Shown here: positions 17,386 through 26,480 of the stretch, in pieces
How the letters are laid out: each line of letters starts with the position of its first letter
Position numbering within the stretch: the stretch's first letter is position 1
Assembly (NCBI GenBank): GCA_903873355.1
Contig: CAIQOG010000389.1
Coordinates: 1-32,715, forward strand
DNA: 32,715 bases
DNA from: an uncultured Bacteroidales bacterium
GTDB lineage: Bacteria > Bacteroidota > Bacteroidia > Bacteroidales > Paludibacteraceae
Reading direction: 5' to 3'
The notes under the pieces: generated by a model
What the model was told of the DNA's origin: nothing
Seen by the model: the letters and a program-made list of their open reading frames with translations, nothing else
Database searches by the model: none
Made by a program: the position numbers and the translations under genes

Positions 17386-18843
17386 TTAATTGTAATTTAT
17401 CTCCACCGTACACCCCATAACTTCGCTATTGGAAATTACCCGCAACCACTGAGCAGCATATCCATTAGGGAAAATTTCAAAAGCATATCCCTTTGCCGGA
17501 ACATTTACTTGTTTATAATTTACCCAAGTGCCATTTCCAAGTAAATCAACCTGAATTGTAAAAGTACTTGCTGAAGAAGATTGGTGCGTAAAATGAATTA
17601 TTTTTTTATCGAAACCATTCATCAAAAAAGGGTCTGAAACAGTTTTCGCAGCTACCTTTTCATTTCTCCATAATGCACCCCAACCACTCGGTTTTCCGTA
17701 TTTCCATAAATCGTCAATGTTGGTAAATAAGAGATTTGATTGTGGTTGACCCACATTATTATCAGTTTGGTTTCCGCCAAGAACCAACATTCCTCGCCAA
17801 AATACAAAGTCTGGAATCACACGTAAATGGTTGCAAATAGGTTTAATGGGAAGCATATTGCCATTGTAAGTAATAATGGGCATTTCGTACAAAATGCCGA
17901 AAGCATCCATTATAAACCGTTTGGCCTGCACTTCGCGAATGCGCATCCATTCTGTATTCCATGTATGTTCCCAAGCTTCGCTTCCTTTGGGCAAACGGTA
18001 TGTGCGCCATACACCAGATTGCGGAGAAAAATACATCATTTTTACCGATTTATTGTCCCAACCCACAGCCCAAATGCCATAGCCATAAAACATTTTAATC
18101 TTACCGTTGATTTCAAGGTATGCAGCCGAATCAATTACCGACCATTTTTTTCCATCCCATTCAGCCAAACAGCCATCGTTTGAATCTCCGGTATAGTTTT
18201 TTTCCATATACGAGCTGTTAGCAACAACTAGTCGTTTATTTCCGGTAAATGCACTTTTAAAATTTATAAAAACGCCTTTCTTCGAAAGCGCTTGATTATC
18301 GGTTTTGTAAATATCCGATATTAAATTGGCTACTAAATTGGTTTTGAGCGTATATACATTGGCTTCAAAAAGGAGTCCATCGATGGTAAGAAAATATACC
18401 AGCGAATCGGGATTGAATAAATGAGCAGCTGTTGATGCTAATCTACAATCTACCAGTGTTTTGAAAGTTCGTACATTTCCATTTTTATCGATAATGTGTG
18501 GACCAATGATAGCCTGATTGGATTTTTGATGTATAAAACGGTTGCCATACGTGCCGGTTACGCTTTGCGGATGAACAGTAAGTGTTAGGTTCTCGTCCAG
18601 AAAAGATAAACCAACATTTGTTTCACTATGATGAGCTACGTAACCTTCTATCCAAAGTTTATCAGCCCAGGGCAACAAAACTCCAATACCAAGTTCTGAA
18701 CGACCTGAATTGCTGCCCATCAAACTTAAAGATGGGAAAACTCCGTTAATATTTAGTTTTGTTTCAACGTTATTATTAACGGGTTGCGCAAAAAGTTGAA
18801 ACGAAAAGAATAAAAACAAGTAAAACCAAAGGGTACTTTTCAT
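17386..18843 (-). CDS. Secreted beta-propeller-like protein, function not established (possibly GH145-like)
   Basis: A 485-aa exported protein with signal peptide MKSTLWFYLFLFFSFQLFAQ. I use the ATG at 18843 because the longer reading starts on TTG. It is all beta, with recurring short strands and W/G turns (LLPWADKLWIEGY, YFLTIDGLLFEANVYTL, AEWDGKKWSVID, FWRGMLVLGG), which suggests a seven-bladed propeller. Segments such as TYGNRFIHQKSNQAIIGPH and RIREVQAKRFIMDAFG look like conserved features rather than linkers. I connect it tentatively with GH145-type propellers, which include an arabinogalactan alpha-L-rhamnosidase, but I cannot confirm this without alignment. There is no T9SS tail. It lies 13 bases before the GH43 gene, so a glycan role is likely by context. 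Confidence 0.6.
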   Translation of the reverse strand: MKSTLWFYLFLFFSFQLFAQPVNNNVETKLNINGVFPSLSLMGSNSGRSELGIGVLLPWADKLWIEGYVAHHSETNVGLSFLDENLTLTVHPQSVTGTYGNRFIHQKSNQAIIGPHIIDKNGNVRTFKTLVDCRLASTAAHLFNPDSLVYFLTIDGLLFEANVYTLKTNLVANLISDIYKTDNQALSKKGVFINFKSAFTGNKRLVVANSSYMEKNYTGDSNDGCLAEWDGKKWSVIDSAAYLEINGKIKMFYGYGIWAVGWDNKSVKMMYFSPQSGVWRTYRLPKGSEAWEHTWNTEWMRIREVQAKRFIMDAFGILYEMPIITYNGNMLPIKPICNHLRVIPDFVFWRGMLVLGGNQTDNNVGQPQSNLLFTNIDDLWKYGKPSGWGALWRNEKVAAKTVSDPFLMNGFDKKIIHFTHQSSSASTFTIQVDLLGNGTWVNYKQVNVPAKGYAFEIFPNGYAAQWLRVISNSEVMGCTVEINYN

Positions 18844-18859
18844 CAAAAAAGTTTAATTT

Positions 18860-19831
18860 TTATTGCTTCACGAATTTTATGGTTGAATTGTAATTCGATG
18901 ATTTCAGCTTCAAAAAATAAATGCCACCTTTCAACTGTCGGGTATTGATTTGAATTAATCCTGATTGATAATTCAAAATGCTGAATTTCATGGATTTTCC
19001 TGAAATATCAACTATTGAAATATTGCATTCTGCTGGCTGTAGAGATGTTTTTACATTCAACACATCAATTGAGGGATTGGGATAAATGGAGATAAAAGAT
19101 GCGTTGGTTTCATTTATAGCAGTATTATCCGCAGTAATGCCGGTTGCTCCCCAAAAATTCAACCAATTGTTGGGCTTTGCAACTTTTATACTCACTAATA
19201 AACGGTTAACATCAGGCAATAATTCAACACCATTAATATTGTGATTTCCAGCCATTTTCTGAACATTGGTTTGAGAAAATTTGCCCACATCTTTTACCAG
19301 ATAAAACCAATTTACATAGCTAGCATTTGTTTCAAAAGTATTGTCGTCATACTTTGGTACAGTAACCGTTTTTGTTATGGGCGATCCAATGGAATAGGTC
19401 AACGTTATTGTAAGACCTGCACTTGCACCTGAAGTAAAAAAAAGCATCATATTCGAATAATACTTCTGAGGTACCTGAAATTCGAATGAACCGGAAGTGT
19501 TATAAAAACAGGTTTGATTTTTTATATTTTCAGCATTATTGTAGTTTAACTGTACATCTGGATGCTTAGTAGTCATAGAAATAAATCCATCATCAGGTAG
19601 CGTTTTCGGACTTTTTAAATTGGCAGCCATAGCAGCAGTGTAGGTAATATACCCATTACTAGCATTGTCAGTACCATTTGTCCAGGGATAAAAAGTGCTG
19701 TTTGAGTAAGTGGTAACGGCTCTGCTGTTTAATATGGAACTTACATCAATATTGATTACTTCTGCCGTAAAACCATTTTTGGCAATTAAACAAAGCACAA
19801 ATAAAACAGTAACTTTTAGAATGGCTTTCAT
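18860..19831 (-). CDS. Small T9SS-secreted protein with unknown N-terminal domain
   Basis: A 323-aa protein with signal peptide (about 1-22, ending NGFTA) and a C-terminal type-A T9SS sorting domain (about 247-323: SIYPNPSIDVLNVKT, ISGKSM, LKGGIYFLKLKS). Between them is a beta-rich domain (about 25-235) with no motif I recognise; FQVPQKYYSNMMLFFTSGAS (115-134) and NHNINGVELLPDVNRLLV suggest a jelly-roll, which may bind sugar. There are no obvious catalytic acids in glycosidase-like motifs. It starts 4 bases after the SGNH protein stop, so it is translated with it. It could be a surface glycan-binding partner or an accessory module; calling it a hydrolase would be invention. Confidence 0.7.
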   Translation of the reverse strand: MKAILKVTVLFVLCLIAKNGFTAEVINIDVSSILNSRAVTTYSNSTFYPWTNGTDNASNGYITYTAAMAANLKSPKTLPDDGFISMTTKHPDVQLNYNNAENIKNQTCFYNTSGSFEFQVPQKYYSNMMLFFTSGASAGLTITLTYSIGSPITKTVTVPKYDDNTFETNASYVNWFYLVKDVGKFSQTNVQKMAGNHNINGVELLPDVNRLLVSIKVAKPNNWLNFWGATGITADNTAINETNASFISIYPNPSIDVLNVKTSLQPAECNISIVDISGKSMKFSILNYQSGLIQINTRQLKGGIYFLKLKSSNYNSTIKFVKQ

Positions 19832-19835
19832 AAGT

Positions 19836-22376
19836 TTATCTGCTTATGTTTAGTTTTGACATTAAATTCTTATTCCCATCTGTCACATTAATAAAGTATA
19901 AACCTTTTTTCAATTCTTGTGTATTGACTTTAAACAGTCCATTATCAGAAATAATTGTTGATTTAGTTACTGTTTTACCAAGCATATCAACTATCGACAC
20001 GGTAATTGAATGGCATTGGGTTGACAAGCGAATATTTACAAAATCAGCTGCGGGATTAGGAAATATTGACAATGACGAATTTGTATTTGATTGTTTGATG
20101 GCTGAGATATCAGAAAGGGTTGTTCCAGTAATAGATTGCGATAAATCTGAATAATTTCCGGCTGCATCCTGTGCACGAAGCGTCATAATGTACGAAGTTC
20201 CCGGTGTACAATAGGGTATAGGCATGTTGGTCGCATCAGTGGTTCCATAAAAAATACCATCACGATAGATTTCATAAACAAATATTCCAACATTATCGGT
20301 ACAAGCATCCCAATGCAATATAAATGAATTCTGAGTAATACCATTAACCGACAAATTAAGTGGTGTAGTGGGTTTTGTGAGATCGGGAATTTTTACAACC
20401 AACGGTACACTTGGCTCCGAAATCCCTCCTGTGGAATTTATAGCTTTCACTGTTAATGTGTAAGTTTCGCCAATTGAAACACCGGTTATTGTTTTTGATA
20501 AGGTGGTGGTTGTCCCCAGCGATAAATCACCATTGAAAACTTCGTAGGAAACTGCTTCATCTGCTGCGTTCCAACTTAATGTAAAACCCGTTTCGGTTAA
20601 ATTACTTGCAATAACTTTGGTTGGAAACAAAGAACCTATTGATTTTACTTTACCAAATATTATTAAGTCATCGGGTGAAATTCCAGCATCACCTACACCC
20701 AGACCAAATGCACTTGATGCAGTTGTTGCATTTACATATACTCTAAATTCAACACTCGAGCTAAGGTCGGTATGCCCGGTAACATGAAATGTTTTGAGTT
20801 TTTGACCGCCAGTATTGCTTTTGGGAATTGTAAGAGAGTCAATAAAATTGTTTGCAGCAAAACCGTTTACAGAAGATAACAGCGAAAAAGTTTTGGAGTT
20901 ATTTTGTGTAAAGCCACGAACCAGCACCGAGTCAATTGTATAAATACAGCCAGGCAATGCACCAATATTGAAAGTAAAATAATGTTTAGCTGTAATAGCA
21001 TCGGTTAAATTAAATTTTAGCTTGTCGGATCCTAAAGTGTTTAAGGGGAAGGCGTTCAAATATCCGTTGTAAATATTTGCTACAAATGTTGGCCCAATGT
21101 TAATTACTCCACTCGAAGCTGAATTAGCAATCCCTTCGGCAATACTAGTTGCAGTAACATTGGCATTGCCGCCGGTGGTAGTAAAATTCCACCCCATTAA
21201 TTTTCCGGTAAAATTAATTTTCGCTAAAGTGGCAGTGGAAACATTTAATGAACTGTAGGCCGATGTTTTTCCTTCCGAATCATAGGCTCTTACTTTAATA
21301 GCATAAGTTGTAGCAGTTTCAAGACCGTCAACAATACAATTAACATAAGGTGTTGTTTTAAATAGCACATTATTTACATATATTTCATAACCCAACACCC
21401 CAATATCATCGGTTGATGTACCCCATGTCAGATTAAAATTATCTGCTAAAATATTTGAAGCAACAAGGTTTACTGGTGTTGTAGGTGCTGAAACATCGGG
21501 TATTAGCGAATTATTTAAGCCCAAAATATATTTGGCTGTGGTATAAGCCTCGGCTGCAAATTCATTGTAATACTCAGGAAATTCCATTTTGTATTTTTGT
21601 GAGGGGTCTAATCCTACAGCACTTTTATGAGTAAATATACTGTAAAAAGTTAGTGCATCAAGCGTCATGCCTCCAAAGTTTTGATGTCCTCCATCTTTGG
21701 CAAATAACAATGCTTTCCAATCTGGCGTGCTTGTTAATGGATGTTTTGTTCTAATCTTCTCCCATGATTCAAGTACCGGAGCATAAAAGCACGATACGTT
21801 ATTTAACATCTTTGTATAAGACTCATTTGATTTAATTTTGTCAGCTTCCCAATCATTGGAGTTTTGATGTGGAGCATACAAAATGGTTACTGCACCTATA
21901 TTTTTCACCTCAGCATCTAAAATTTTAAAATACTTTACAATCGAATCCTGATTGGCAGGATATTGGTTATTTTCCCATGGAACCTTAACGCCCTGTTCGT
22001 CAACAGAACCTGTAATCATGTCAATGGCATCTCGCCAGGCTTGAATTACAACATATTTCCATTTACCTGTTCGAATGGTATTTATAATACCTAAACTACT
22101 CCAGGTGGCGTATTCCTGCAATATACCTAATCCCTTGCCTTGAGGATCCGGACTAACAATATTAATACCGCTACCCGAAACTGCAAAAATTGATTTCAAA
22201 GCAGTTGGAAGCGGACCACAAAAACTAGAAAAACTATTGCCAATAAACAAAATGCTATCGCCATTTTGAACTGGTGTTACTTGCTGGCGAATAACATCGA
22301 CGGCTTTTACGCTGAAGTTAAATACTATGAATAGTATAAACGTGATTAGTGCTTTAAGTTTCATATTTTGTTTCAT
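19836..22376 (-). CDS. SGNH-type hydrolase/esterase with FN3 domains and T9SS sorting domain
   Basis: An 846-aa extracellular protein. After the signal peptide (1-25) is an SGNH-like domain (about 36-290): FIGNSFS places Ser48 as the nucleophile, VVIQAWRDA is in the block III region (Gln in place of the usual Asn), and KDGGHQNFGG gives Asp228 and His231. It probably cleaves an ester on the polymer (inferred). Then come an FN3 repeat (about 296-382), a beta-sandwich of binding type (about 387-580), two more FN3 repeats (about 585-664 and 668-754), and a T9SS sorting domain (768-846). The final domain is strikingly like that of the next protein upstream. A second in-frame ATG lies four codons in (22364). 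It starts 5 bases after the clan GH-A protein stop. Confidence 0.83.
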   Translation of the reverse strand: MKQNMKLKALITFILFIVFNFSVKAVDVIRQQVTPVQNGDSILFIGNSFSSFCGPLPTALKSIFAVSGSGINIVSPDPQGKGLGILQEYATWSSLGIINTIRTGKWKYVVIQAWRDAIDMITGSVDEQGVKVPWENNQYPANQDSIVKYFKILDAEVKNIGAVTILYAPHQNSNDWEADKIKSNESYTKMLNNVSCFYAPVLESWEKIRTKHPLTSTPDWKALLFAKDGGHQNFGGMTLDALTFYSIFTHKSAVGLDPSQKYKMEFPEYYNEFAAEAYTTAKYILGLNNSLIPDVSAPTTPVNLVASNILADNFNLTWGTSTDDIGVLGYEIYVNNVLFKTTPYVNCIVDGLETATTYAIKVRAYDSEGKTSAYSSLNVSTATLAKINFTGKLMGWNFTTTGGNANVTATSIAEGIANSASSGVINIGPTFVANIYNGYLNAFPLNTLGSDKLKFNLTDAITAKHYFTFNIGALPGCIYTIDSVLVRGFTQNNSKTFSLLSSVNGFAANNFIDSLTIPKSNTGGQKLKTFHVTGHTDLSSSVEFRVYVNATTASSAFGLGVGDAGISPDDLIIFGKVKSIGSLFPTKVIASNLTETGFTLSWNAADEAVSYEVFNGDLSLGTTTTLSKTITGVSIGETYTLTVKAINSTGGISEPSVPLVVKIPDLTKPTTPLNLSVNGITQNSFILHWDACTDNVGIFVYEIYRDGIFYGTTDATNMPIPYCTPGTSYIMTLRAQDAAGNYSDLSQSITGTTLSDISAIKQSNTNSSLSIFPNPAADFVNIRLSTQCHSITVSIVDMLGKTVTKSTIISDNGLFKVNTQELKKGLYFINVTDGNKNLMSKLNISR

Positions 22377-22381
22377 TTTGT

Positions 22382-25300
22382 TTATCTATGAATATTTAAT
22401 TTCGACTTTATATTAGTAGTTCCATCTGTAACATTAATCAAATACAACCCATTTTTCAATGCGCTCGTATTGAATTTATAGTGTCCGCTTTGGGAATAAA
22501 CATCTGATCTGGTTATCGTTTTTCCAAGCATATCCAAAACCGAAACAGTGATTGAACGATTATTGGATAGCAAATTTATATTGACATAATCTGTTGCCGG
22601 ATTTGGGTAAATTTGTACCGAAGAAATAAAATTCTCATTAATTGCCGTAATATCGGCTGGTGGCAGAGCATCAGCATTATCCGTAATAAATATTTGTTTC
22701 ACTTTTGCGCCATCTTCGTCCATCCACAAATTGATTTTGTGCAAACCAATCCCGTAAATTTCAATTTTTGCTGTTTCTCCAACAGCATTTTTATTTGTCC
22801 ACACATATTCATTATTACCTGTAAATTTCATCCCTTCAGAGGTTGTATTTATCATACCATCAATTCCAACATGGCAAGTGTTATCATTGCCTGAGGCATT
22901 TGCGAATCCATCAACCCAAATATAATGTGTGCCCGTTTTTACGAACTGAACATAATATTCTGCCATCGGACTGACATTATTTATATACGTTGTTGCGTTT
23001 ACAAGCCCTGTATTAGGCATTGCCAGAATGCTTTTGTCAGATTGTATTTTCCATGTGGCATCAACTGCTCCTTCCAGATAATTAAGGTATTTATCAGCAG
23101 GAATAATTAATTTTCCGTCAGATTGCTGAATATGAATTGGACTTACCGTTGAATTTACAACCACATTGTCTATTTCGCCTGTTTGACATCCACTGCCACT
23201 AACATTTTTCACAAAATTATCTCCTGTACAATATTCGATTTTTACATTTTTCACTCCTACCCAATCTAATTTTACGGTGAATGTAGAGTCTAATGGAGTA
23301 TTAATAATTTTTGTAAGCACAACTCCGTTAGCAGCATTTCCAGTTATTTTTATACTTTGTCCACAATTTTGACGCATATCAAACTGCGTCAAATCAAAAT
23401 AACCTCCTTCTGCCTTTGCAATAGTATTACTTTGCCCCCAGGTTCCCATTCGTATCATATTGCTTGGATAAGCAGTTCCCCAATAAACTGGTCCTCTCAA
23501 CGATAATGCAGTACCACTACTAGATGTGAATTTATATCCTTTGGAAATTAATGGTTCTGTTATTTTATTATCAGCTTTGGTTGTTTCAACTAATTCATTA
23601 AAGTCGATAATGGTAGATCCGGCCGACCGTGCCACGCATTGAAGCGTAAAAATTCGGTATGCAGGATCATTATCTGCATCGAGAATTCGTACAAACACAT
23701 AATAATTACCCGTTTCCGAGGGTATTCCCGAAATGTGAATGGCATTGGTTGTATTTGTAAAAGTCAGACCGGCAGGCAATCTTGGGTTGTTGATTATTTC
23801 GCCTGTAATTATTCCATCGCCAGCTCCAAAAGAAATAATTGCATCATATGCAGTTCCTTTTTCAGCAATTGGCAACATTTCGGGTGTGTTAAATTTCGGA
23901 CGATTATTCACCGGATAGTTTACTTCATTTATATTGGCTTCGCTGAACGACCAATCGCGTAAAAAAGCATAACGTGGTGCTTCCTCATCAGTATTTGTCA
24001 TATAATCCATCATCGACCACTGTCCATATTTGGAGTATGCACCACAATCGCCATAATTTGATGGAGTAGAAATACCCTGTCCTTTGGCTAATCCCATGTA
24101 ATTTTTGTACATTTCCTTGATGCGTGGATGACGCATGGTGTTCTGAACAAAATCAGTGTACGGACTTTTATTGTAATCGCCCTGACCACATTGCATAGCT
24201 CCGATTACTGTAATTTCGCCACTATAAACCCCTGGTTTCCCCCACGAAATGATGGTGTTTCCCTTGGCAGAAGTTTTCATCCATAGCGCAATAGTTCTTG
24301 GATTTGAACCTTCAATTCCTTTATATTCAGTGGCTTCAGCATAACCATATTGACCACCAGCAGATGCACAAAGTAATGAATTAGATCCTTCTTTAACCGT
24401 TGTTGAATAGGATGCGTTTGCGAGCAGAGTCAGGGAATGTCCGTTACCCGAAGCATCATCTCCATTGTTATTAAACAACCATTGGGCAGCTAAATTTTGA
24501 GTTGGGATAGTTCCCGTAAATATCCCGGATATTTCAGTGCCAGATAATTCTCGGTCATAAATACAAGCATTATCAATATTTCCGGTGAAAATATTACCAA
24601 AATTATAAATGGCTTCCATACCTATTCTGAGTTTTTTATCTAAAATGGTTTTAATTATTCCATCTCGTCCTTTTTTAAAGTTTGTATTATTAAAAGGAAT
24701 TTTAGCATCCAAAACTCCATCTACATAAAATAAGAGATCGGAAACATTGCTTTTTCCGGCAGGTAAAACCACGGCTATATGATGCCAAACGTTATCGCAT
24801 ACATTTTTAGTAGCTACCACATTAAAACTGGTATCTCTGGCAGATGATGTACCACTTTCGACCGTTACTTTCAATGCCCCACTGGTTGCATCGGTAATTA
24901 TTGTAAAATCGCTTCCGGGAATCCCGGGTCCTGTACTTCCACGTACTCCATCATAATAAGTATCTTTTGCTGTTAATGGCAACCCAACACCACCTTCGTA
25001 AGCCACGATTGGTAAGTTATACTGTGTCGACCACAATCCAAATTGTTCAGAAATGGCACCCGTTACATCTCTACCAGTTTGCGAAGTTTTTCCACCTAAC
25101 ATAGAACTTTCCCAATAATCAAAAAGCTTATTATAATTTGTTTCAGTTGGATGTGAATAATCGATACTATCTAAAATATAACTTTGAATTCCATTTCCAA
25201 AATAAGTGGTTATGGCCATCATATCGGCTTTAACTGGTGGAGTCAAGGTAGCACCATAAGTTTGTATCTCAGCCAAATAATCGGTATCATACATACTACC

Positions 25301-26458
25301 ATTGGCTGTCCACAATGCTGCTAAACGCCGTAATCTTTCTGTTCCACCAAATACATCCTGAAAAATTTTAAAATAATCGCAACATTTTCGAGCTACAAAT
25401 TGACCATGTGTAATTCCGGCAGCTGCAGCCATATCTTTTGCCCATTGACCCTGCATAAAGCCACCACCACCGGCCCAAATTTCGTTGGAAAATTCCAGCC
25501 AAACATTCAGATTTGAATTTAAGCCAACCTGTCCTGTATGATCGGGATCATCGCCATGAATTAATTGAGCCAGTTTAGTTATATAATCTGCAGTAGCACC
25601 ATGAGGGATATTTAGCCATAAATCTTTGTTAGTGGCATTACTTAAATCGATAAGATATTCCCATGCACAACCAGCATCTGTAACCACATCTGTTGTTCCT
25701 GGGCAGATATTTGTACACCAGGTAAAACCTTCGCTTGATTTTTCTTGTTGTGGATGACTCTTTGGGCGACGGTCTGTCCAGTTAATTTGTGACGATTGAT
25801 TGGTCAAAGTTGGTACCATATAACGTAAAACACCACTATTCTGGCTTTTCAACACAGCCAAATACAATGGATTAAACTCCTGACCTTCAGTACTCTGTGT
25901 AGGATTTACCGGATCGGGCATCCACATAGCCAAATCGGTCATCGGATCGGTTGCATAATTTGTTCCGGCAGTAAGTTTAATACAAATCGTAGGCATCCCC
26001 ACTTTTGTTTGTTTATACACTTTTCTGTGTTCTGCTTTTGAACCCGAAACCAAGGAAAAATTTGTTGTTAGCTCAGCATCACAATCGCCCGACCAGGTTA
26101 ATACATAAACTGCATTGGGGTCTTTCATAAATGGATATTCATCAGCAAAACGACAAGTTGTTTGTCCAAAATAAATAATTCCGGCATTGGCAGCAAATGT
26201 CGAAGCCAAAGGATAACCCCTATCATCCAATTCAGCTCTGGTGAGTGTCAGTGAATTCCACGCAGGTGTTTTGTGCCATTTGTCAGATCGCTTAAGCATG
26301 TTGCAATAAGTCATCTCGCCCATACCTACACCAATTTGTAATTCGGGTAATACCAAAGGATTAGCACCAGACTTTACTGTATTCAATCTATTTTGCCCTA
26401 AAACTACTCCTGAAAAGAGAAGTATAATTAGTACAAACCATTGTTTTTGTGATTTCAT
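22382..26458 (-). CDS. Large multidomain clan GH-A-like protein with inserted LamG and T9SS sorting domain
   Basis: A 1358-aa secreted protein (signal peptide about 1-21). A TIM-barrel-like region carries VWLEFSNEIW (319-328) with the Asn325-Glu326 pair of clan GH-A acid/base sites, and PIVAYEGG (483-490) with Glu488 as candidate nucleophile; the barrel resumes with HPRIKEMYKNYM (777-788) and ends near 840. A LamG-type beta-sandwich interrupts it (about 505-750), with its two halves apparently in reversed order. Later modules are an Ig-like He_PIG domain (about 852-942), a jelly-roll (about 948-1104), a GH115C-like binding module (about 1108-1262), and a T9SS tail (about 1280-1358). No CAZy family can be named. 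A polysaccharide-cleaving endo- or exo-enzyme on the cell surface is inferred. Confidence 0.8.
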   Translation of the reverse strand: MKSQKQWFVLIILLFSGVVLGQNRLNTVKSGANPLVLPELQIGVGMGEMTYCNMLKRSDKWHKTPAWNSLTLTRAELDDRGYPLASTFAANAGIIYFGQTTCRFADEYPFMKDPNAVYVLTWSGDCDAELTTNFSLVSGSKAEHRKVYKQTKVGMPTICIKLTAGTNYATDPMTDLAMWMPDPVNPTQSTEGQEFNPLYLAVLKSQNSGVLRYMVPTLTNQSSQINWTDRRPKSHPQQEKSSEGFTWCTNICPGTTDVVTDAGCAWEYLIDLSNATNKDLWLNIPHGATADYITKLAQLIHGDDPDHTGQVGLNSNLNVWLEFSNEIWAGGGGFMQGQWAKDMAAAAGITHGQFVARKCCDYFKIFQDVFGGTERLRRLAALWTANGSMYDTDYLAEIQTYGATLTPPVKADMMAITTYFGNGIQSYILDSIDYSHPTETNYNKLFDYWESSMLGGKTSQTGRDVTGAISEQFGLWSTQYNLPIVAYEGGVGLPLTAKDTYYDGVRGSTGPGIPGSDFTIITDATSGALKVTVESGTSSARDTSFNVVATKNVCDNVWHHIAVVLPAGKSNVSDLLFYVDGVLDAKIPFNNTNFKKGRDGIIKTILDKKLRIGMEAIYNFGNIFTGNIDNACIYDRELSGTEISGIFTGTIPTQNLAAQWLFNNNGDDASGNGHSLTLLANASYSTTVKEGSNSLLCASAGGQYGYAEATEYKGIEGSNPRTIALWMKTSAKGNTIISWGKPGVYSGEITVIGAMQCGQGDYNKSPYTDFVQNTMRHPRIKEMYKNYMGLAKGQGISTPSNYGDCGAYSKYGQWSMMDYMTNTDEEAPRYAFLRDWSFSEANINEVNYPVNNRPKFNTPEMLPIAEKGTAYDAIISFGAGDGIITGEIINNPRLPAGLTFTNTTNAIHISGIPSETGNYYVFVRILDADNDPAYRIFTLQCVARSAGSTIIDFNELVETTKADNKITEPLISKGYKFTSSSGTALSLRGPVYWGTAYPSNMIRMGTWGQSNTIAKAEGGYFDLTQFDMRQNCGQSIKITGNAANGVVLTKIINTPLDSTFTVKLDWVGVKNVKIEYCTGDNFVKNVSGSGCQTGEIDNVVVNSTVSPIHIQQSDGKLIIPADKYLNYLEGAVDATWKIQSDKSILAMPNTGLVNATTYINNVSPMAEYYVQFVKTGTHYIWVDGFANASGNDNTCHVGIDGMINTTSEGMKFTGNNEYVWTNKNAVGETAKIEIYGIGLHKINLWMDEDGAKVKQIFITDNADALPPADITAINENFISSVQIYPNPATDYVNINLLSNNRSITVSVLDMLGKTITRSDVYSQSGHYKFNTSALKNGLYLINVTDGTTNIKSKLNIHR
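24212..24910 (-). other. Apparently circularly permuted LamG domain inside the clan GH-A region
   Basis: Residues 517-647 of the large protein look like the second half of a LamG fold (SGALKVTVESG, CDNVWHHIAVVLP, LLFYVDGVLDA, GNIDNACIYDRELSGTEI), while residues 655-749 look like the first half (LAAQWLFNNNGDDASGNGHS, RTIALWMKTS, NTIISWG). Reading the second segment then the first would give one normal LamG domain, so the order is swapped. The domain lies between the barrel motif AYEGG and the barrel segment MRHPRIKEMYK. Whether this is one permuted domain or two truncated ones is not settled from sequence. Confidence 0.65.
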
Positions 26459-26480
26459 CTTTATTTGTATTTGATTTATT

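Noticed and set aside
22382..26458. Frameshift or assembly break explaining the reversed LamG halves
   Set aside because: The frame is open throughout with no stop or abrupt composition change, and both junctions read smoothly. I kept it as a finding but could not exclude a read-level artefact.
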